From an uncultured Draconibacterium sp. (lineage in GTDB: Bacteria > Bacteroidota > Bacteroidia > Bacteroidales > Prolixibacteraceae): DNA of 64,000 nt. The notes beneath the pieces were generated by a model. That model saw nothing but the letters and a program-made list of their open reading frames with translations. It was not told the DNA's origin and did not search any database. The number at the start of each line of letters is the position of its first letter. Within the stretch, counting starts at the first letter, position 1. A program made the position numbers and the translations under genes. This document shows, piece after piece, positions 45,413 through 55,057 of this stretch. The stretch covers positions 1-64,000 of the forward strand of contig NZ_CAJXTC010000015.1 in assembly GCF_913060805.1 (NCBI RefSeq). Reading direction: 5' to 3'.

Positions 45413-46708
45413 ATGAGCAAAGATTTTTCGCCCACAAAATACATCCTGAAATCGTTTAAAACAGGCAAGGAGTTTAAAGATGCTGGCTGGATGCTGGATG
45501 CTCCGGGTGAGGCCGAACCAACTTTAATTCGTGCTATTTACGATAAAAAACAAATTGACGTAAAAGACGATTCGTGGGGCTTGTACAAATTTGCCGACTG
45601 GTTACCAATTGGCCGGATGCTTGAAGGTTCATCGGCACCGGTGACCTACAAAAGCGAAGGTTTAGCAAAAGAATTGGGGCTCGAAAATCTTTGGATCACC
45701 TTTAGCGGCTACTGGCCCGAAAAAGGCACAAACATGAAAACGGCCTCGTTTAAAGAAACCGAAGCTTACTCGGTTTGCGGTCGTATGACAGAAGATATGC
45801 ACCAGGTCTTGGTGGTGGCTTCTGCCGGAAATACTTCGCGTGCTTTTGCAAGAGTTTGCTCTGAAAATAATATCCCATTGCTGATTTGTGTTCCTGAAGA
45901 TAATATCGGTGCACTTTGGTTCGACGCTCCGATTAACGATTGCGTAAAACTGATTTGCAGCAAATCGGGCAGCGACTATTTCGATGCCATTCATCTGTCG
46001 AATATTGTAGCCGGCATGGAAGGTTTTGTTGCTGAAGGTGGTGCGAAAAATGTTGCACGCCGCGATGGAATGGCAACGACAATGCTTTCGGCAACTACCA
46101 CAATCGGCGAAATTCCTGATTACTATTTTCAGGCCATTGGTAGCGGGACAGGTGCGATTGCAGCATGGGAAGCCAATTTGCGTTTAATCGAAGACGGACG
46201 TTTCGGCAACAAAAAAATGAAACTGATGGTTTCGCAGAACACGCCGTTTACACCAATACACGATGCCTGGAAAGCTGATTCGCGTGCAATGTTGTCGCTT
46301 GATGATAACCTGGCCCGCGAGCAGGTAGAAGCAATTGTGGCGAAAGTGTTATCGAACCGCAAACCTCCGTACCCGATTGCAGGAGGATTATTTGATGCGA
46401 TGAAAGATGCCGGCGGCGAAGTATTGCTGGCAAGTAATGAGCAGGCTCACCATGCAGGAGAACTGTTCCTGAAATCGGAAGGAAATGATATTCACCCGGC
46501 GTCGGCTATTGCAACTGCAACATTAATTGAAGCGGTTAAAGACGGCACGGTTAAAAAAGATGACCTGATTATGCTGAATATTACAGGCGGTGGCGAAGAG
46601 AAATTCAAAGCCGAAAATGACCTGTTCTATTTAAAACCTGAGATCGTTTTCGATATTAATCCGAACGAAGAAGAGGTAAAAGCAAAAGTGGAAAAGCTTT
46701 TTTCTTAG
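45413..46708 (+). CDS. Threonine synthase-like PLP enzyme, probable cysteate synthase
   Basis: 431 residues, fold-type II PLP enzyme. WPEKGTNMKTASFKETEA (about 103-120) holds the PLP lysine of the threonine synthase/cysteate synthase branch. VVASAGNTSRAFARVCSENN near 142 resembles the phosphate loop, and AIGSGTGAIAAWE near 240 is the glycine loop. The protein has the length and N-terminal region of archaeal cysteate synthase, which makes L-cysteate from O-phosphoserine and sulfite. Bacteroidota homologues are linked to sulfonolipid (capnine) synthesis. Threonine synthase proper remains an alternative. It has its own promoter and terminator. Confidence 0.78.
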   Translation: MSKDFSPTKYILKSFKTGKEFKDAGWMLDAPGEAEPTLIRAIYDKKQIDVKDDSWGLYKFADWLPIGRMLEGSSAPVTYKSEGLAKELGLENLWITFSGYWPEKGTNMKTASFKETEAYSVCGRMTEDMHQVLVVASAGNTSRAFARVCSENNIPLLICVPEDNIGALWFDAPINDCVKLICSKSGSDYFDAIHLSNIVAGMEGFVAEGGAKNVARRDGMATTMLSATTTIGEIPDYYFQAIGSGTGAIAAWEANLRLIEDGRFGNKKMKLMVSQNTPFTPIHDAWKADSRAMLSLDDNLAREQVEAIVAKVLSNRKPPYPIAGGLFDAMKDAGGEVLLASNEQAHHAGELFLKSEGNDIHPASAIATATLIEAVKDGTVKKDDLIMLNITGGGEEKFKAENDLFYLKPEIVFDINPNEEEVKAKVEKLFS

Positions 46709-46740
46709 TAGCTAAAAAATATTTCTACATATAAAAAACG

Positions 46741-46771
46741 AAACCCGTATATGATCAGTATACGGGTTTTT
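46741..46771 (+). terminator. Rho-independent terminator
   Basis: AAACCCGTATA (46741-46751) pairs with TATACGGGTTT (46759-46769) over a 7-nt loop and is followed by T residues. It ends the threonine synthase-like transcript. Confidence 0.8.
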
Positions 46772-46893
46772 CTATTCTTGTATGGAAATGGGATATATCA
46801 AAATATATCTCAAAAGAATGCTTTAATTCACACTGAAATCTTTAGAATTTTAAATAAAGATTGCGTTCATTTGTGTATTACAAAGAAAAAAAC

Positions 46894-46928
46894 AATCTTC
46901 ATTGTATCGGGATGATACAATGAAGATT
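46894..46928. promoter_or_regulatory. Perfect 15-bp inverted repeat before the Nudix regulator
   Basis: AATCTTCATTGTATC (46894-46908) and GATACAATGAAGATT (46914-46928) are exact inverted arms around GGGAT, ending 11 bp before the regulator's ATG. As DNA it is an ideal dimer operator; as RNA it is a hairpin covering the ribosome-binding region. Autoregulation by the Nudix-type protein is a reasonable inference. Confidence 0.65.
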
Positions 46929-46939
46929 TAACATTAAAT

Positions 46940-47707
46940 ATGGCTACTAACCAGAAGTTTAATTTTAAGAATTACGTTAAAAACACAAGTTTAACGGTGG
47001 GCGTCAACCCTGTAATCTTTTCTGTATCAGAAGACAAGCTCAAAGTTCTTATCGCCACCTTCGACCCCCGTATAAAAAAGTCGCTTCCCGGCGGAGCCAT
47101 ATTAAAAAATGAAAATGCCGATGATGCAGCCAACCGAGTACTAAAAGAATCCACAGGTCTTGGAGACATATTTCTTAAACAATTTCGTGTATTTAGCGAA
47201 CCCGATCGATTTTCATATTCTACTGTTTATAACGAACTCCGGGAAGAAACTTACAAACCCCCCGAGGATATCGACATTCCCGACAGAGTTTTTACGATAG
47301 GCTATTTTGCGTTAGTCAATTTTGACACCGTTCAGCCAACGGGCGGCATTATTAATATCATGAGTGAATGGGTAGATATTGATGCGATTCCCGAGTTAAT
47401 GTTCGACCATAACCTAATTGTTACCGAAGCATTGAACGCCCTTCGAAAAGAACTTTTTTTCGAACCAATAGGCTACAATCTTCTGCCCGAAAAATTTACA
47501 ATGCCTGAACTGCAACGCATCTACGAAATCATTCTCGACAAGCCATTAACCAGAAGTAATTTTCAGCGAAAAATGCTGAACTGGGGAATTTACGAAAGGC
47601 TGGAAGAACGTAAAGAAGGCGTTTCACACAAGCGACCATTCTTGTATCGGTTCAACAAAGACAAGTACGAGGAAGCATTAAAAAGGGGAGCCAACTTTTG
47701 TTTCTGA
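46940..47707 (+). CDS. Nudix-domain transcriptional regulator (NrtR/AraR-like)
   Basis: 255 residues. The N-terminal about 150 residues form a Nudix domain with a degraded Nudix box: GGAILKNENADDAANRVLKESTGL keeps the spacing but has lost the REuxEE catalytic acids (RVLKES), so it should bind rather than hydrolyse a ligand. A winged-helix domain follows (about 180-250): LPEKFTMPELQRIYEIILDKPLTRSNFQRKMLNWGIYERL and the wing HKRPFLYRFN. This is the layout of NrtR/AraR-type regulators of sugar catabolism in Bacteroidota. It is followed by GH2 and GH30 genes that it may control. A perfect inverted repeat precedes its ATG. Confidence 0.88.
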   Translation: MATNQKFNFKNYVKNTSLTVGVNPVIFSVSEDKLKVLIATFDPRIKKSLPGGAILKNENADDAANRVLKESTGLGDIFLKQFRVFSEPDRFSYSTVYNELREETYKPPEDIDIPDRVFTIGYFALVNFDTVQPTGGIINIMSEWVDIDAIPELMFDHNLIVTEALNALRKELFFEPIGYNLLPEKFTMPELQRIYEIILDKPLTRSNFQRKMLNWGIYERLEERKEGVSHKRPFLYRFNKDKYEEALKRGANFCF

Positions 47708-47788
47708 TTAGCTAACCATTCTTTTCAATTTCACGTAGATCATCGTTGAAAATGTGCCTGCACATATCAATTGCATGCGAAATCTGAA

Positions 47789-47830
47789 TTTTGCCCGTTT
47801 TGTTATATATTTTTGCCCGTTTTGTTACAT
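47789..47830. promoter_or_regulatory. Tandem 20-bp direct repeats before the GH2 gene
   Basis: TTTTGCCCGTTTTGTTATAT (47789-47808) and TTTTGCCCGTTTTGTTACAT (47811-47830) differ at one position. The 22-bp period is two helical turns. They lie just upstream of the -7 box at 47851, as expected for an activator site. Confidence 0.55.
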
Positions 47831-47850
47831 AGAATAGTAGGTACAAAATT

Positions 47851-47858
47851 TAAATTTG
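47851..47858 (+). promoter_or_regulatory. -7 box of the GH2 gene
   Basis: TAAATTTG is an exact TAnnTTTG, 36 bp before the ATG at 47895. The -33 element is not at the usual distance, which fits activator-dependent expression through the upstream direct repeats. Confidence 0.45.
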
Positions 47859-47870
47859 CTGTCTCTTTAA

Positions 47871-51092
<3,222 letters not shown>

Positions 51093-51113
51093 AAAAGAAA
51101 TCAACTAATCAAT

Positions 51114-51152
51114 AAAAGGCGTATCAACACCCGGTGTGTCGATACGCCTTTT
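51114..51152 (+). terminator. Rho-independent terminator after the GH2 gene
   Basis: AAAAGGCGTATC (51114-51125) pairs with GATACGCCTTTT (51141-51152), with further T residues. It lies upstream of the GH30 ATG, so GH30 is at least partly read from another promoter or by readthrough. Confidence 0.8.
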
Positions 51153-51171
51153 TTTCGCTAAACATCTCATT

Positions 51172-52677
51172 ATGAAACCACTTTACCTTATCCTCCTGAT
51201 TCTAGCTGCCGGTTGTCAGCTCAATAATAAGACTGCCAACAATAAGCAATCCATAAAGGTGAACATCAACTCAGAAGTTGAATTTCAGGCCATTCATAAT
51301 TTTGGAGCTTCTGATGCATGGAGCTGTCAGTTTGTGGGAAACTGGCCGGAGGAGCAAAAGAATAAAATTGCCGATTTACTTTTTAGTCTTGAAGAAAAGG
51401 AAGATGGTTCACCTGCAGGAATTGGATTAAGTTGCTGGCGCTTTAATATCGGAGGAGGGAGTGCCGATCAGGCCGGCGACACAAAGATCTCCGATCCATG
51501 GAGAGAAGCCGAGTGTTTTTTGCAGGAAGATGCGACGTATGACTGGAACAAACAAAAAGGTCAGCGTTGGTTTTTACGCGCTGCCAAAGAACGTGGAGTT
51601 GAAGACTTTATTGGCTTTGTAAACAGCCCACCGGTTTGGCTAACCAAAAACAAACGGGCAAATTCCGATGGTGGAAACTCAACAAATTTACTTTCCGAAA
51701 ATTTCGATAAATACAGCCGTTTTTTAATTGATGTAACAAAGAACATTAAAAAAAACGAGGGGGTTCTTTTTGATTATCTGTCGCCTGTAAACGAACCGCA
51801 ATGGGACTGGAAGGACGGACAGGAAGGTTCGCCATGGACAAATTCTGAAGTAGCCGAAATATGTAAAATTATTGGCAACGATTTGAAAAAAGCCGGACTT
51901 TCAACAAAAATTGAGATTTCGGAGGCCGGTCAACTCAACCACTTTTATGAAAAAGCAAATGATGTGGAAAGGGGCTTGCAGGTAGAAGATTTTTTTTCGC
52001 CTGAATCAGAAAACTACGTTGGCAACGTACCCAATATGGCACACAAAATTGCCGGGCATAGCTACTTTACAACCACCAACGATTCGGTTTTAAATGCTGT
52101 AAGATCCAAAGTGAAAAATGAGATAAACAAAGTTGACCCACAACTGGAATTTTGGATGAGTGAGTTTTGCGTGCTGGGCAACAACGACGGATTTACCGGA
52201 AATGGCCGCGATTTAGGTATGGAAACAGCATTATTTGTTGCCAATGTTATTCATGCAGATCTTACCATAGCCAACGCTAGTGCGTGGCACTGGTGGCTTG
52301 CTATTAGCCCTTATGATTTCAAAGACGGACTTGTATACATTGATAAAAGTGAAACCGACGGCAATTTCTACGAATCGAAACTGCTATGGACACTTGGGAA
52401 TTACGCCCGTTTTATTCGCCCCGGAGCGAGACGTATTTTTGTAGAATCAACACCGAATTCAAATCTCAAAATTTCTGCTTTTAAGAATTCAAACAACCAA
52501 ATAGTTGTGGTTTGCATCAACCGGGGAGATGCAGCAGAAAATATTCAGTTTAAGCTTTCCGGAGAAGCCAGAGTCTACGAAACCTCTGATAAACACAATC
52601 TTACATTAACAGGAAAACAAAACCTGGACAAGGCAATCCAGGTACCCGGCAGAAGTGTAACAACTTTTGTTAGGTAG
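51172..52677 (+). CDS. Lipoprotein glycoside hydrolase family 30
   Basis: 501 residues from the ATG at 51172; the frame upstream lies in the GH2 terminator and is rejected. LYLILLILAAGC is a lipobox. The (beta/alpha)8 domain shows GIGLSCWRFNIGGGSADQA near 80-100, FVNSPPVWLTKNKRAN, the acid/base in DYLSPVNEPQWDW near residue 206 and the nucleophile in EFWMSEFCVLG near 327. A C-terminal beta-sandwich typical of GH30 follows (RFIRPGARRIF..., VVVCINRGD). The GH30 subfamily is uncertain; endo-beta-1,6-galactanase is one possibility that would fit the GH2 neighbour. Confidence 0.88.
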   Translation: MKPLYLILLILAAGCQLNNKTANNKQSIKVNINSEVEFQAIHNFGASDAWSCQFVGNWPEEQKNKIADLLFSLEEKEDGSPAGIGLSCWRFNIGGGSADQAGDTKISDPWREAECFLQEDATYDWNKQKGQRWFLRAAKERGVEDFIGFVNSPPVWLTKNKRANSDGGNSTNLLSENFDKYSRFLIDVTKNIKKNEGVLFDYLSPVNEPQWDWKDGQEGSPWTNSEVAEICKIIGNDLKKAGLSTKIEISEAGQLNHFYEKANDVERGLQVEDFFSPESENYVGNVPNMAHKIAGHSYFTTTNDSVLNAVRSKVKNEINKVDPQLEFWMSEFCVLGNNDGFTGNGRDLGMETALFVANVIHADLTIANASAWHWWLAISPYDFKDGLVYIDKSETDGNFYESKLLWTLGNYARFIRPGARRIFVESTPNSNLKISAFKNSNNQIVVVCINRGDAAENIQFKLSGEARVYETSDKHNLTLTGKQNLDKAIQVPGRSVTTFVR

Positions 52678-52777
52678 TGAATTATTAATCAACAGAACTG
52701 CAAAATGTAAAAACTCCCGAATCAACTAAAATGCCGAAAAAAACAAAATCCCAAATTTAAAATTCCAACAAATCCAA

Positions 52778-52785
52778 TACCTTTG
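52778..52785 (+). promoter_or_regulatory. -7 box of the lycopene cyclase operon
   Basis: TACCTTTG matches TAnnTTTG, 16 bp before the ATG. No good TTG is seen at the -33 position. Confidence 0.4.
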
Positions 52786-52801
52786 CTCAAAATTCAGAAA
52801 A

Positions 52802-53491
52802 ATGGAAATTCAAAACCTGTCGTACCTGTTGTTATTGCTGATATTTCTGGTGATTCCGGTGGCCCTCAGCTTTCAGAAAAAGGTGCGGTTTGTTTTCAGG
52901 CTAAAGTATATTTTGCCTGCCGTAATTTTTGCCGGAGCCATTTTTGTGATGTGGGACCTTCGGTTTACCCAAATGAGGATTTGGACCTTTAATCCCGATT
53001 ACCTTTCCGGCATTGAACTGTTACGATTACCGGTTGAAGAGTGGCTGGCATTTTTAGTTATTCCGCTGTCATCCATTTATATTTACGAGTGGTTAAAAGT
53101 CCGTTTCGAGGATTTCGAAAAACCCAATGTTTTTCTGATTGTCAGCCTTGTACTTTTACTGATAACCGGAGTTTTAGCCTACATTTTCCGCACCCGGATG
53201 TTTAGTTTCTTTACATTTTTCCTGTCGGCAATTTACCTGGGTTACACCGTTTTTCGTAACCGTTTTAAAAGATATTACACCAAATTTTACCTGGCGCTGG
53301 CCATCTCATTAATTCCCTTTTTAATTGTCTCGGCAATTTTAAATTCGCTTCCGGCAATTGTTTACGATTCGGCCCACACCATGGGATTAGCCCTGTTTGG
53401 CGTTCCTGTTGAAAAGATCGGCTACCTGTTTTTACTTTTACTCATTAACGTAACGATCTACGAATATTTGAGCAACCGAAAGCAATACTAA
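52802..53491 (+). CDS. Lycopene beta-cyclase, CrtYcd type
   Basis: 229 residues, almost entirely membrane: about seven hydrophobic segments. It is a fusion of the two small CrtYc and CrtYd modules that form a heterodimeric lycopene cyclase in other bacteria. Each half ends with the family's acidic motif: LRLPVEEWLAFLVIPLSSIYIYE near residue 75-97 and GVPVEKIGYLFLLLLINVTIYE near 200-222. The protein cyclises lycopene to beta-carotene in the inner membrane. No other carotenoid gene is adjacent; it shares an operon with Kdo transferase, 12 bp apart. Confidence 0.88.
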   Translation: MEIQNLSYLLLLLIFLVIPVALSFQKKVRFVFRLKYILPAVIFAGAIFVMWDLRFTQMRIWTFNPDYLSGIELLRLPVEEWLAFLVIPLSSIYIYEWLKVRFEDFEKPNVFLIVSLVLLLITGVLAYIFRTRMFSFFTFFLSAIYLGYTVFRNRFKRYYTKFYLALAISLIPFLIVSAILNSLPAIVYDSAHTMGLALFGVPVEKIGYLFLLLLINVTIYEYLSNRKQY

Positions 53492-53502
53492 TTCTGAAAA
53501 CG

Positions 53503-54741
53503 ATGAGCTTACTTTACAACCTTGGAATTTTGTTTTACGGATTTTTTATCCGTGTTGCAGCCTTGTTTAACGAGAAGGCAAAACTGTTTGTTGCCGGGCG
53601 TAAAAACTGGAAAAATAAGCTTAGTTCAGCAGTTGACAATAATGCCTCGTACATTTGGTTTCATTGTGCATCGTTGGGCGAATTCGAGCAAGGAAGGCCG
53701 GTATTAGAGGAAATTAAAAAGCAATATCCGCAATACAAGATCGTACTCACTTTCTTTTCGCCATCGGGTTACGAAATCCGGAAAAATTATGAAGGCGCCG
53801 ATATTGTTGCCTATTTACCCATGGACACCAAAAAGAATGCGCAGGAGTTTATCCACCTGGTTAGCCCCGAGAAAGTATTCTTTGTGAAATACGAATTCTG
53901 GTACAACTACATTACAGAACTCAAACGTCAGCAAATTCCGCTTTATATTATCTCTGCCATTTTCCGTGAGAACCAGCAGTTTTTCAAATCAACTCCCTGG
54001 GGAAAGTGGTACCGAAAAATGCTTCACAGCTTCGAGCATATTTTTATCCAGAACAAAACTTCTGCCCAACTACTTGAACAGGCCGGCATCAAACATTACA
54101 CGATTTCGGGCGATACACGTTTCGATCGGGTAGCCGAAATTGCCCGCGGTGCAAAAAAGTTCAGCATTGTGGAAAAGTTCAGGGGTAATAATGTAACCCT
54201 TATTGCCGGAAGCACCTGGAAACCCGATGAGGAGCTGCTTGCAGCGTTTATTAACAACAGCAGCGACGTGAAGTTTATAATCGCGCCACACGAGGTTGCA
54301 CCGGCAAATATCAACAGAATTCAGGAATTGTTGAAAAAACCGGCTATTCGTTTTAGTAAAGCCGATATTTCCGACATCGACAGCTACGATGTGTTAATAA
54401 TTGATTCAATCGGAATATTATCGTCGCTGTACCAATACGGAAACATAGCGTACATAGGCGGTGGCTTTGGTGTTGGCATCCATAATATTCTGGAAGCGGC
54501 CACTTTTAAATTGCCTGTTTTGTTCGGACCGAATTATTTAAAATTTAAAGAAGCGGTTGATCTGGTAGATGAAAAAGGCGCCTTCCCTATCCAAAATTTT
54601 AACGAGCTGAAAGCTACACTCAACAAGCTCATCAACGATAAAACAAGCCTGCAAAATGCCTCCGAAATTTGCAAAAAATATATAGAAAAAAACGTGGGCT
54701 CAACAACACTTATCATAAATAAAGTTTTTAACAAAAAGTGA
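53503..54741 (+). CDS. waaA: 3-deoxy-D-manno-octulosonate (Kdo) transferase
   Basis: 412 residues, inner-membrane-associated GT30 enzyme that adds Kdo to lipid A. It starts with a short membrane segment (LGILFYGFFIRVAALF). WFHCASLGEFEQGRPVLEEIK (about 52-70), LTFFSPSGYEIRKNY, GDTRFDRVAEIA near 205 and the nucleotide-sugar site AYIGGGFGVGIHNILEAATFKLPVLFGP near 320-345 are all WaaA signatures. The length is normal. It follows the lycopene cyclase gene by 11 bp. It is core lipopolysaccharide metabolism, unlike its carotenoid partner. Confidence 0.93.
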   Translation: MSLLYNLGILFYGFFIRVAALFNEKAKLFVAGRKNWKNKLSSAVDNNASYIWFHCASLGEFEQGRPVLEEIKKQYPQYKIVLTFFSPSGYEIRKNYEGADIVAYLPMDTKKNAQEFIHLVSPEKVFFVKYEFWYNYITELKRQQIPLYIISAIFRENQQFFKSTPWGKWYRKMLHSFEHIFIQNKTSAQLLEQAGIKHYTISGDTRFDRVAEIARGAKKFSIVEKFRGNNVTLIAGSTWKPDEELLAAFINNSSDVKFIIAPHEVAPANINRIQELLKKPAIRFSKADISDIDSYDVLIIDSIGILSSLYQYGNIAYIGGGFGVGIHNILEAATFKLPVLFGPNYLKFKEAVDLVDEKGAFPIQNFNELKATLNKLINDKTSLQNASEICKKYIEKNVGSTTLIINKVFNKK

Positions 54742-55057
54742 AAATTTGCACGCTTTTTGTTAGCAAATTATTCTTCGAAAAATTGAATTTTTACAAGTAA
54801 TATTCCGTTAACAAAAATCTTCATCAGCTAATAATAATTTTCAGTTTTGGTAAACTTTTTTTAACTATCAAATATATAACCCACTATCCCTCTGCTACAT
54901 AACAAATCAAAGTTGATAACTTTTAATTAATTAGCCCTCAAAAAAATTCCAAATATTTGATTTCTATTCTATCTTGCATTACACAATTTGTTGTGATTGA
55001 CATCTAAGAAAATCGAATATACATTCTTATAACTTTTAATACACTTACAGGAAAAAA
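54742..55057. other. 316-bp AT-rich intergenic region before the ribonucleotide reductase gene
   Basis: No gene is seen. ACACAATTTGTTGTGA at 54981-54996 is a short near-palindrome of the size of an NrdR box, about 60 bp before the start codon; single and imperfect, so uncertain. I looked for a cobalamin riboswitch, expected for a B12-dependent reductase, and recognised none. A weak hairpin (AATTTGC/GCAAATT, 54743-54769) follows waaA. Confidence 0.35.

Noticed and set aside
54742-55057. Cobalamin riboswitch before the class II reductase
   Set aside because: No B12-box-like conserved segment or long structured leader was recognised by eye.
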